64,000 bases of DNA from Mycobacterium sp. IS-1496 (lineage in GTDB: Bacteria; Actinomycetota; Actinomycetes; Mycobacteriales; Mycobacteriaceae), in NCBI RefSeq assembly GCF_001499995.1, contig NZ_LQIU01000004.1, positions 53,108 through 117,107 of the forward strand, written 5' to 3'. Position 1 is the first letter of the stretch; each line of letters opens with the position of its first letter. Under the pieces are notes generated by a model. The model was not told where the DNA came from, did no database searches, and worked only from the letters and a program-made list of their open reading frames with translations. The position numbers and the translations under genes are program-made. Positions 57,027 through 64,000 of this stretch are shown in pieces.

Positions 57027-58139
57027 TCAGCCGCCGGAGTGCATGACGTCCGCACCAGCGGGCACCGTGCAGTCGTCCGGATCGGCCAGCCAGCCCTCCG
57101 GCAGGGACACCGACGCGGCCGAGCCCTGACGACCGCGCGGGCCCGTCGCGGCGGGCGGGAAAGGGACGTCGGGATCGAGCCGGTCGAGCAGCTCGGAGAG
57201 CTCGGCGCGCGTCTTGACCAGCGCGAGTGCCCGTCGCAGATCCGATCCGGCGGGGAATCCGTGCAGGTACCACGCGACGTGCTTGCGGATGTCGCGCATG
57301 GCCTTGTCCTCGCCGAAGTGGTCGGTGAGCAGGTCGCCGTGCCTGCGGATGATGTCGGCGACCTCGCCGAGGGTGGGCGGGACGGGCAGCGGGCGGCCGG
57401 TGAACCTGGCCGACAGTTCGGCGAACAGCCACGGACGGCCCAGGCAGCCGCGCCCGATCACGACGCCGTCGCAGCCCGTGGCGGCCATCATCGCCAGCGC
57501 GTCGTCGGCGTCGAAGATGTCGCCGTTGCCGAGCACCGGGACGGTGCTGACGTGAGCCTTGAGCGCGGCGATCTGATCCCAGTCGGCGGTGCCCGAGTAG
57601 CGCTGTGCCGCGGTGCGGGCATGCAGGGCGACGGCGGCCGCCCCCTCTTCGGCGGCGATGCGCCCGGCATCGAGGTGGGTGTGGTGGGCGTCGTCGATGC
57701 CGATCCGGAACTTCACCGTGACGGGGATGTCCGTGCCCTCGGTGGCGCGCACCGCGGCGGCGACGATCTGACCGAAGAGTCGGCGCTTGTAGGGCAGCGC
57801 AGCACCGCCCCCGCGCTTGGTGACCTTGGGCACCGGGCAGCCGAAGTTCATGTCGATGTGGTCGGCCATGCCTTCGTCGGCGATCATCTTCGCCGCCGCG
57901 TAGGTGGTGTCCGGGTCGACGGTGTAGAGCTGCAGAGACCGTGGCGACTCGTCGGGCGCGAACGTGGTCATGTGCAGGGTCACCGGATGGCGTTCGACGA
58001 GTGCCCGAGCGGTGACCATCTCGCACACGTACAGGCCGCTGACGGTGCCGGCCCTGGCCACCTCGAGCTCACGGCACAGCGTGCGGAACGCGACGTTCGT
58101 GACGCCGGCCATCGGTGCCAGCACGACCGGGCTGCGCAA
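57027..58139 (-). CDS. dus: tRNA-dihydrouridine synthase
   Basis: FMN enzyme reducing uridines in the tRNA D-loop. It has VVLAPMAGVTNVAFR at the start, MNFGCPVPKVTKRGGGAAL with the catalytic Cys, VTVKFRIGI, and GNGDIFDADDALAMM with GVVIGRGCLGRPW for FMN phosphate. The start is odd: the conserved LRIGPIALRSP lies partly upstream of TTG 58139, the only standard in-frame start codon before the domain; in-frame CTG 58160 would begin at LRIGPIA. It follows desA1 by 50 nt. It corresponds to Rv0823c. Confidence 0.9.
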   Translation of the reverse strand: MRSPVVLAPMAGVTNVAFRTLCRELEVARAGTVSGLYVCEMVTARALVERHPVTLHMTTFAPDESPRSLQLYTVDPDTTYAAAKMIADEGMADHIDMNFGCPVPKVTKRGGGAALPYKRRLFGQIVAAAVRATEGTDIPVTVKFRIGIDDAHHTHLDAGRIAAEEGAAAVALHARTAAQRYSGTADWDQIAALKAHVSTVPVLGNGDIFDADDALAMMAATGCDGVVIGRGCLGRPWLFAELSARFTGRPLPVPPTLGEVADIIRRHGDLLTDHFGEDKAMRDIRKHVAWYLHGFPAGSDLRRALALVKTRAELSELLDRLDPDVPFPPAATGPRGRQGSAASVSLPEGWLADPDDCTVPAGADVMHSGG

Positions 58140-58189
58140 CGCGATCGGCCCGATCCGCAGGTCGGATCGGGCCGTGTCGCGCTCAGGGG

Positions 58190-59185
58190 TTACGACGCTG
58201 ATGACGCGAGCACCTTCCCGGCCTTCTTCTCGGCCATCTTGGCTTCGCGCTCGAGACGCTTCTGCTTGGCGGCCTCGAACTTCTCACAGGCTTCCTCGAG
58301 CTCGGTCACCAGGACGCCGAGATCGTCGCGCATGCGGGCGGCCTCGCCGGTGAAGTCCTCACGCTCGAAGATGCGCCACTTCTTCAGCACCGGCCGGACC
58401 ACGTCGTCGAGGTGGATCCGCGGATCGTAGACGCCGCCGACGGCGATGATCACGGCCTTGCGGCGGAACTCCGGCACGGTGTACCCGGGCATCTTGAAGT
58501 TGCGCAGCACCCGGTGCAGGGAGTGCATGGCCTGGTCGGGGGCGATGTCGAAGCCGGCCTCGGAGACGTCGCGGTAGAAGATCATGTGCAGGTTCTCGTC
58601 GGCCGAGACGCGCTGCAGCAGCTGATCGGCGACCGGCTCGTTGCACGCCTTGCCGGTGTTGCGGTGCGAGACGCGCGTCGCGAGCTCCTGGAAGGTCACG
58701 TAGATGACCGAGTCGAACAGGCTCTCGGCGAACAGATCGCCCTGCTGGTTCTGGCCGGGGGAGAAGCCGCGGGTCATCTGCTCGACACGCAGTTCCTCGA
58801 GCTGCACGGGATCGACCGCGCGGGTGACGACGAGGTAGTCGCGCAGCGCGATGCCGTGCCGGTTCTCCTCGGCCGTCCAGCGGTTGACCCACTGGCCCCA
58901 CGCCCCGTCCATGCTCATGTTCATCGCGATCTCGCGGTGATACGAGGGCAGGTTGTCCTCGGTGAGCAGGTTCTGCACCATCGCGGTCTGGGCGACCTCC
59001 GAGAGCTTCGACTGCTCGGGATCCCAGTCCTGACCGCCGAGGGCGTAGTAGTTCTTGCCGTCCGACCACGGAATGAAGTCGTGCGGGTTCCAGTCCTTGC
59101 GCATGGTCAGGTGCCGGTTGAGGAGCTTCTCGACGACCGGCTCCAGCTCGTGCAGCAGGTGCAGGTCGGTCAGGTTCTCGTGCAT
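58190..59185 (-). CDS. desA1: acyl-ACP desaturase DesA1
   Basis: Soluble di-iron desaturase of 331 aa acting on acyl-ACP; in mycobacteria DesA1 introduces double bonds into the meromycolate chain. Iron ligands lie in the two ExxH-type motifs, EENRHG near residue 107 and DENLHM near residue 197, as in plant stearoyl-ACP desaturases. GAGGAGG precedes the ATG. The C-terminus is a Lys/Glu-rich helix. It has a strong promoter upstream. It corresponds to Rv0824c. Confidence 0.95.
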   Translation of the reverse strand: MHENLTDLHLLHELEPVVEKLLNRHLTMRKDWNPHDFIPWSDGKNYYALGGQDWDPEQSKLSEVAQTAMVQNLLTEDNLPSYHREIAMNMSMDGAWGQWVNRWTAEENRHGIALRDYLVVTRAVDPVQLEELRVEQMTRGFSPGQNQQGDLFAESLFDSVIYVTFQELATRVSHRNTGKACNEPVADQLLQRVSADENLHMIFYRDVSEAGFDIAPDQAMHSLHRVLRNFKMPGYTVPEFRRKAVIIAVGGVYDPRIHLDDVVRPVLKKWRIFEREDFTGEAARMRDDLGVLVTELEEACEKFEAAKQKRLEREAKMAEKKAGKVLASSAS

Positions 59186-59248
59186 CGGTGCTCGTCCTCC
59201 TCGCGGTGCAGAGCTCGTGGGAGTTATCTGTACCTGTTGGTTGCACTC

Positions 59249-59277
59249 AATATATGTGTGTACCCGAGTGACATCAA
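59249..59277 (-). promoter_or_regulatory. sigma-A-type promoter of desA1
   Basis: On the minus strand TTGATG (59272-59277), a 17-bp spacer, and TATATT (59249-59254). The expected leader is about 57 nt, ending in GAGGAGG. The short AT-rich stretch stands out from the GC-rich surroundings. Confidence 0.65.
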
Positions 59278-59399
59278 GTTCGGTCGGACGAGTGTCACGT
59301 GGGTCACGGGCGTCCGTTCGCCCAGCGGGGACCGCTTATTCGCGGGCGGTGCGGCGTCCGTGCGGAGTACCCCCGATCGGGCGCCGCCACGCTGCGGGG

Positions 59400-59984
59400 T
59401 CAGTGGCTGGTGACCCGGCTGAGCAGCATGTCGACGCAGTAATCGATGAACTGTTCGCGGGTGGCGCCCAGCCGGCCGTCGAGATAGGCGGTGAACAACG
59501 CGGTCAGCGCCCCGATCAGTCCGGTGGCGGCCATCGCCTGGACGGTGGGGTCGGTGATGCGGGTGAGCTTGCGCTGCACCAGTTCGATGAAGTTGGGCAT
59601 CCATTCCGCACCGGACCGGGTGAGCACGGGTTCGGACGCGGGTGCGAGCAGCAGCACCCGTCCGCGGGTCGGATCGTCGACCATCAGCGCGACGAAGCGC
59701 TCGACCGCGTCGCGCGGCGTCTCTGCGTTGAGCAGGGTCGACATCGCCCGGGTGCAGACGTCGTCGTAGGCGGCGCGGACGAATTCGTCGCGGTCGACGA
59801 AACTCTCGTAGAAGTAGCGTTCGGTCAGACCGGCTTCGCGGCACACCGCGCGCACCGTCAGCGCGGGCCCGCCCGCGCCGCCGAGCAGTGTGACGCCTGC
59901 GGCGATCAGTTCGTCGCGGCGCAACGCCTGGCGGTCCTGCAGGGGGACCCCGGACCAGCGCCCGCGTCGTTGACCGGAAGACAC
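59400..59984 (-). CDS. TetR-family transcriptional regulator
   Basis: A 194-aa TetR protein with the HTH VRAVCREAGLTERYFYESFV near residues 43-62. GTG 59984 has AGGAG 5 nt upstream, which is why it is chosen over TTG 60008. It diverges from the DUF2236 gene; an 18-bp near-palindrome in the gap is a likely operator. The ligand is unknown. Confidence 0.88.
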   Translation of the reverse strand: MSSGQRRGRWSGVPLQDRQALRRDELIAAGVTLLGGAGGPALTVRAVCREAGLTERYFYESFVDRDEFVRAAYDDVCTRAMSTLLNAETPRDAVERFVALMVDDPTRGRVLLLAPASEPVLTRSGAEWMPNFIELVQRKLTRITDPTVQAMAATGLIGALTALFTAYLDGRLGATREQFIDYCVDMLLSRVTSH

Positions 59985-60002
59985 ATGGCTCCTAAGCTCT
60001 GG

Positions 60003-60020
60003 TGACAACGTACGTAGTCA
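60003..60020. promoter_or_regulatory. putative TetR operator, TetR / DUF2236 gap
   Basis: TGACAACGTACGTAGTCA is symmetric at 16 of 18 positions around ACGTACGT. It is inside the 71-bp divergent gap, where a TetR dimer could block both promoters. Confidence 0.55.
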
Positions 60021-60055
60021 ATTTGTGTCACTGACGCCGACAGGAAAGTGCACCA

Positions 60056-61060
60056 GTGAGTCAAGATACTTCCGAGGTACCCGTGGCGGCCAGCGATTCC
60101 GCCCCTGTGGCCAGTGGATGTCCGGTGACGTCGGGCGGCTATGACGGGCCGCCGCCGCTGGGGCCGGACTCGCTGACGTGGAAGCTGTTCGGCGACTGGC
60201 GTGGCCTGCTCCAAGGGCCGTGGGCGGGTTCGATGCAGAACATGCACCCCCAGCTCGGCGCGGCCGTGCAGGAGCACTCGATCTTCTTCCTCGAACGGAT
60301 GCCGCGGCTGCTGCGCTCGCTGTACCCGATCGGCGGGGTGGTGTTCGACGGTGACCGCGCCCCGCAGACGGGGGCGGAGGTGCGTGACTACCACATCGGC
60401 ATCAAGGGCGTCGACGATCAGGGGCGCCGTTACAGCGCCCTCAATCCCGACGTCTTCTACTGGGCGCACTCCACGTTCTTCATGGGCACGATCCTGACCG
60501 CCGAGCGCTTCGGCGACGGCCTCACCGAGGACGAGAAGCGCCAGCTGTTCGACGAGCACATCACGTGGTACCGGATGTACGGGATGAGCATGCGCCCGGT
60601 GCCGAAGACGTGGGAGGAGTTCCAGGAGTACTGGGACCACATGTGCCGCAACGTGTTGGAGAACAACTGGGCCGCACGCGAAGTGCTCGACCTGTCGACC
60701 ATGCCGAAACATCCGTCGCTGCAGTGGGTTCCGGACTGGATGTGGCGGCTGCAGCTTAAGGCGCTCGGACCGTTCGCGGTGTGGGTGACCGTCGGCCTGT
60801 ACGACCCGCCGGTGCGGGAGCTGATGGGGCACAACTGGTCTGCACGTGACGAGCGGTTGCACCGGTTGTTCGGACGCGCGGTCAACCTCGTGTTCAAGGT
60901 GCTGCCCGAGCGCAGGCGCTACCATCCCCGCGCCCGCGCCGGCTGGGACCGCTCGGCCGGACGGCTGCCCGCCGACGCCCCGCTGGTGCACACGCCGCCG
61001 CGCAACCTGCCGCCAGTCGAATACCGGGACAGCCCGATGCACTACAGCCCGAAGGTCTGA
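60056..61060 (+). CDS. DUF2236 (MpaB/Lcp-like) oxygenase-family protein
   Basis: A 334-aa protein. DUF2236 includes latex-clearing oxygenase and fungal MpaB, which use haem or metal. Here the core VFDGDRAPQTGAEVRDYHIG, FYWAHSTFFMGTILTAERFG and YRMYGMSMRPVPKTWEEFQE contains the conserved His and acidic positions. GTG 60056 has AGGAAA upstream. It diverges from the TetR gene and is probably under its control. It corresponds by position to Rv0826. Substrate unknown. Confidence 0.87.
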   Translation: MSQDTSEVPVAASDSAPVASGCPVTSGGYDGPPPLGPDSLTWKLFGDWRGLLQGPWAGSMQNMHPQLGAAVQEHSIFFLERMPRLLRSLYPIGGVVFDGDRAPQTGAEVRDYHIGIKGVDDQGRRYSALNPDVFYWAHSTFFMGTILTAERFGDGLTEDEKRQLFDEHITWYRMYGMSMRPVPKTWEEFQEYWDHMCRNVLENNWAAREVLDLSTMPKHPSLQWVPDWMWRLQLKALGPFAVWVTVGLYDPPVRELMGHNWSARDERLHRLFGRAVNLVFKVLPERRRYHPRARAGWDRSAGRLPADAPLVHTPPRNLPPVEYRDSPMHYSPKV

Positions 61061-61098
61061 TCGCCCTCGCGGGACACCGGGCTTTCGCCGCCTGCGCG

Positions 61099-61593
61099 TC
61101 AGACCGCGGATTCGACTGCGACCCTTCCCTTCTGCTGCCTGCGCTGGCGTTCGACGGCGGCCAGGTAGAACGCCCAGGCCGACGCCGAACTGGCGAACAG
61201 GATGAAGCCGATGAAGAGCCAGGCGTGGTTGACCCCACGCCTGCGGCCGTCGACGGTCACCCACACCGGGAAGATCAACACGCTCATGATCGTGTAGTCC
61301 TGGCTGGCCGAACTGGCCGCCGGATTGTCGTAGCCGAGCGCGATGAACTCCGACCAGCTGCCCGGGCCCCAGACGAAATTGTGCAGACCGTCCGGCGGCG
61401 CGTACTGCTCGACGTACTGGTTGTTGAAGTAGTAGCCGAGCACTATCGAGGCGATCCCGACGAGGTAGTAGAAGGCCTCGAGCGCGGAGATCTGCGCGCC
61501 GGCCGGCACGCGCGAGTAGATCTGCGGATTGGATCGGATGAGGACGCCGACGACGACCAGACCGAGAATCCCGTGGAGGAGGAGCGAGACCAT
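61099..61593 (-). CDS. DUF2834 membrane protein
   Basis: A 164-aa membrane protein with four hydrophobic segments, including LLLHGILGLVVVGVLI, FYYLVGIASIVLGYYF, IMSVLIFPVWVTV and AWLFIGFILFASSASAWAFY. VWGPGSWSEFIALGYDNPAA and the TVDGRRRG loop between helices match the DUF2834 pattern. ATG 61593 follows GGAGGAGCG. It diverges from a TetR gene across a near-perfect palindrome. Function unknown. Confidence 0.8.
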   Translation of the reverse strand: MVSLLLHGILGLVVVGVLIRSNPQIYSRVPAGAQISALEAFYYLVGIASIVLGYYFNNQYVEQYAPPDGLHNFVWGPGSWSEFIALGYDNPAASSASQDYTIMSVLIFPVWVTVDGRRRGVNHAWLFIGFILFASSASAWAFYLAAVERQRRQQKGRVAVESAV

Positions 61594-61617
61594 AACGGGA
61601 GTCTCGTGACCGGCCAA

Positions 61618-61641
61618 AGTTTTGTCAATATTGACATAACT
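61618..61641. promoter_or_regulatory. TetR operator, DUF2834 / tetR gap
   Basis: AGTTTTGTCAAT followed by ATTGACATAACT: a 24-bp palindrome with one asymmetric pair. It lies between the divergent DUF2834 and TetR starts and is the same motif as the perfect palindrome at 62273-62296. Confidence 0.8.
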
Positions 61642-61662
61642 TCGGTGCGGTACTTTGCCAGC

Positions 61663-62268
61663 ATGGCCCGGCCCGCCCAGACCGCACGCAGCGAGCGCAC
61701 CCGCGAGGCGCTGCGCCAGGCGGCGCTGGTCAGGTTCCTCGCCCAGGGCGTGGAGGAGACGTCGGCCGAACAGATCGCGGCGGATGCCGGGGTGTCGCTG
61801 CGGACGTTCTACCGCCACTTCGCATCGAAGCACGATCTGCTGTTCGCCGACTATGACGCGGGCCTGCAGTGGTTCCGCACGGCGCTGGCGAAGCGATCGG
61901 CCGACCAGTCGCTCATCGAGGCCGTGCATGCGGCGATCATGGCGTCGCCGTACGACGACGCGGCGCTGCCCAAGATCGCGACGTTGCGCGCCGAGGAGCT
62001 CGATCCGGGCCGCGTCTCGCGCCACATCCGCCAGGTCGAAACCGAGTTCGCCGACGCGATCGAAGAGCATCTCACCCGCGACGACGCGCCCGGACCCGGC
62101 AGCGACGCGCGGATGCGGATCACCGTGACCGCCCGCTGCATCGCGGCCGCGGTGTTCGGCGCGATGGAGGTCTGGATGCTCGGCGGCGGTCGGTCGCTGC
62201 CCGAGTTGGCGCGGCTGACCCGCGAGGCGCTGGACACCGTCGCGGGCGGGATCGGCGACCTCGACTGA
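61663..62268 (+). CDS. TetR-family transcriptional regulator
   Basis: A 201-aa TetR protein with the HTH EQIAADAGVSLRTFYRHFAS near residues 36-55. ATG 61663 lies 21 bp after the operator-like palindrome; the frame stays open upstream but runs through that gap. The same palindrome precedes the oxidoreductase gene, so this regulator probably controls itself, the DUF2834 protein and the oxidoreductase. Confidence 0.9.
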   Translation: MARPAQTARSERTREALRQAALVRFLAQGVEETSAEQIAADAGVSLRTFYRHFASKHDLLFADYDAGLQWFRTALAKRSADQSLIEAVHAAIMASPYDDAALPKIATLRAEELDPGRVSRHIRQVETEFADAIEEHLTRDDAPGPGSDARMRITVTARCIAAAVFGAMEVWMLGGGRSLPELARLTREALDTVAGGIGDLD

Positions 62269-62272
62269 CCGC

Positions 62273-62296
62273 AGTTTTGTCAATATTGACAAAACT
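62273..62296. promoter_or_regulatory. TetR operator upstream of the oxidoreductase gene
   Basis: AGTTTTGTCAAT and ATTGACAAAACT make a perfect 24-bp palindrome, 4 bp after the tetR stop and 25 bp before the oxidoreductase ATG. Confidence 0.85.
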
Positions 62297-62321
62297 CGGC
62301 ACGTCGTGCCAGCCTCGGTCG

Positions 62322-63890
62322 ATGGCGGACTTCGACGCGATCGTCGTCGGCGCGGGGCACAACGGGCTCACCGCGGCGACTCTGCTGCAGCGCGCGGGGC
62401 TGCGCACCGTGTGCCTCGACGCCAAGCTCTACGCGGGTGGAATGGCCTCCACCGTCGAGCTTTTCGAGGGTTTCCGGTTCGAGATCGCCGGCTCCGTGCA
62501 GATCCCGACGTCGGCGACGGTGAGCCGAGAACTGGGCCTCGACGCGCTGCCGACGGTGGACCTCGACGTGATGTCGGTGTCGCTGCGCGGCGTCGGCGAC
62601 GAGCCCGTCGTCTACTACACCGACCCGATCAGACTGCTGACCCACCTCAACGAGGTGCACGGTGCGGACGCGGTCAACGGCATGGCCGGGCTGATGGCGT
62701 GGTGTCAGGCGCCGACGCGGGCGCTGGGCCGGTTCGAGGCCGGCGTGCCCCCGAAGTCGATCGACGAGATGTACGCCTGCGCGACGAACGAGTTCGAGCG
62801 GTCGACGATCACCGACCTGCTGTTCGCCTCGGTCACCGACGTGCTCGACCGGTACCTGCCCGACCGCGAGAAGCACGGCGCGCTGCGGGGGATGTTGTCG
62901 CTGCTGGCGGTCAACACCACCTATCGGGGGCCGCAGACCCCCGGCACCGCCGCCGCACTGGCCTACGGTTTCGCCGTTCCCGACGAGAACGCGCTGCTGG
63001 TCAAGAAGCTCCGGGGCGGTATCGGGGCGCTGACCGAGCACCTGCGGGAGCAGTTCGAGTCCACGGGCGGCGAGGTGCGGCTGCGCTCGCGGGTGGTGGA
63101 GATCCTCGTCGCCGGCGGCCGCGTCACCGGTGTGCGCCTCGACGACGGGTCGACGATCGCCGCGCCGGTCGTCGTGTCCGCCGTCGCACCGGATCTGACG
63201 GTCAACGGATTGATCGACCCCACCGCCCTGCCCGCGGATGTGCGAGAACGGTTCGCGCGCATCGACCACCGCGGCAGCTATTTGCAGATGCACTTCGCGC
63301 TCGACGGTGTCCCGGAGTTCGCGGCGCCCTACGAACTGCTCAACGATCCGGCCATGCAGTCCAACATCGGCATCTTCAGCACCCCCGAGGAACTGCAGCA
63401 GCAGTGGGAGGACTGCAGGCGGGGCGTCGTGCCCGCCGACCCGGCGATCGCCCTGCAGATCCCGTCGGTCAACGACCCGGGGCTGGCGCCCGCCGGACGG
63501 CACGCCGCGTCGGCGTTCTCGCTGTGGTTCCCGATCCCCGGCCCCGGCCAACCGTCGAGCTACGGCGAGATGAAGGCCGAGATGGGGCGTCGGGTGATCG
63601 AGAAGATCGGCCGGCTGGCGCCGGGCTTCGAGGATCTGATCATCCGGCACACCACCTTCACGCCGAAACACATGGGCACGATGTTCGGCGCTCCGGGCGG
63701 CGACTACTGCCACGGCCTGATCCACCCCGACCAGATCGGTCCCAACCGTCCCGGACCGAAAGGATATGTCGATCAGCCCATTCCGATCGACGGACTGTAC
63801 CTGGGCAGCGCGGGCTGCCACGGCGGGCCGGGGATCACGTTCGTGCCGGGCTACAACGCGGCCACGCAGGCGCTCGCGGAACGGAATTAG
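62322..63890 (+). CDS. FAD-dependent phytoene-desaturase-like oxidoreductase
   Basis: A 522-aa flavoprotein of the CrtI/RetSat-like group (COG1233). The dinucleotide motif is VVGAGHNGLTAATLLQRAG (residues 8-26), and the C-terminal FAD segment is LYLGSAGCHGGPGITFVPGY. It probably oxidises, reduces or isomerises a hydrophobic polyene or other lipid. No carotenoid genes are nearby, so a carotenoid substrate is not implied. The perfect palindrome 25 bp upstream puts it under the adjacent TetR. Confidence 0.88.
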   Translation: MADFDAIVVGAGHNGLTAATLLQRAGLRTVCLDAKLYAGGMASTVELFEGFRFEIAGSVQIPTSATVSRELGLDALPTVDLDVMSVSLRGVGDEPVVYYTDPIRLLTHLNEVHGADAVNGMAGLMAWCQAPTRALGRFEAGVPPKSIDEMYACATNEFERSTITDLLFASVTDVLDRYLPDREKHGALRGMLSLLAVNTTYRGPQTPGTAAALAYGFAVPDENALLVKKLRGGIGALTEHLREQFESTGGEVRLRSRVVEILVAGGRVTGVRLDDGSTIAAPVVVSAVAPDLTVNGLIDPTALPADVRERFARIDHRGSYLQMHFALDGVPEFAAPYELLNDPAMQSNIGIFSTPEELQQQWEDCRRGVVPADPAIALQIPSVNDPGLAPAGRHAASAFSLWFPIPGPGQPSSYGEMKAEMGRRVIEKIGRLAPGFEDLIIRHTTFTPKHMGTMFGAPGGDYCHGLIHPDQIGPNRPGPKGYVDQPIPIDGLYLGSAGCHGGPGITFVPGYNAATQALAERN

Positions 63891-63930
63891 CGTCGAGACT
63901 CCGGTGAGATCGCGGAAATGGGCGGCGGTT

Positions 63931-64000
63931 TCAAGCGGTGGATGCAACAGCTGGTGGGTTTGAGAGTAGTTCGTTGAGTTTCTCGGCTGGTGTTCTCCAG
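63931..64000 (-). mobile_element. IS30-family transposase, C-terminal end, cut by window edge
   Basis: Only the last 23 codons are in the window: WRTPAEKLNELLSNPPAVAS, then TA and TGA. The W-R-T-P-x-E string near the C-terminus is typical of IS30-family transposases. The rest of the element lies beyond base 64000. The 40 bp between the oxidoreductase stop and this gene should contain one inverted repeat, but the end cannot be fixed without the other side. Confidence 0.8.

Overview
The window is high-GC actinobacterial DNA from a mycobacterium, most likely a fast-growing Mycolicibacterium-type species. Diagnostic genes are a mycolate-pathway acyl-ACP desaturase (desA1), mycothiol synthase (mshD), LmeA, a GlnR-type regulator, DUF732 and DUF3073 proteins, and many P450 and TetR pairs. 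From memory, the gene order follows M. tuberculosis H37Rv from about Rv0766c to Rv0827, with insertions and losses. No rRNA, tRNA or CRISPR array was seen.

Layout. 1-6648: a P450 (cut by the left edge just after its haem cysteine) and a TetR gene, divergent from an aldehyde dehydrogenase / SDR / 3-hydroxyisobutyrate dehydrogenase-like / CMD-like / unknown operon. Matching palindromes lie at the tetR start and the aldA promoter. 6673-26863: de novo purine genes (purD, purB, purC, purS, purQ) interleaved with a CYP125-like P450 and its TetR, an exported esterase, an APC permease, cyp126, a frameshifted DUF559 gene between two palindromic repeats, oligopeptidase B, glutathione peroxidase and pepC. 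26864-29914: a 518-bp AT-richer gap and a large exported protein ending in a strong terminator. 29963-40987: an antiporter, purL, two membrane hydrolases, an mce-like gene remnant, purF, purM and DUF3073. 41125-44753: ygfZ and an aminodeoxychorismate lyase-like gene, a free-standing structured RNA candidate, and three short overlapping genes on the minus strand (32-aa membrane peptide, nitrobindin-like protein, lipoprotein), followed by a DUF732 protein. 44871-47981: a sulfur operon (lmeA, thiX, then a polycysteine leader peptide, DUF4395, cysA2, sseC). 48154-54613: glnR, mshD, and pstS-pstC-pstA-pstB facing phoU across a perfect palindromic terminator. 54704-64000: an LCP ligase, dus, desA1, TetR/DUF2236, DUF2834/TetR/CrtI-like oxidoreductase, and the C-terminal end of an IS30-family transposase at the right edge.

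Working together: purD, L, S, Q, F, M, C and B supply most steps from PRPP to AMP/IMP. Most of their promoters put TANNNT 6-8 nt before the start codon, which suggests leaderless mRNAs. Phosphate uptake is read under a PHO-type box. Sulfur transfer genes sit behind a cysteine-sensing leader. Several TetR regulators have clear palindromes in their own promoters.

Most striking signals: (1) the RNA candidate at 43160-43345, which has its own promoter, a 13-nt near-complement of the 16S 3' tail, a 12-codon ORF and three consecutive stems; (2) the leaderless polycysteine leader at 46647-46736; (3) the paired TetR operators around 61618 and 62273; (4) the mce remnant at 35924-36058; (5) the DUF559 frameshift between palindromic repeats.
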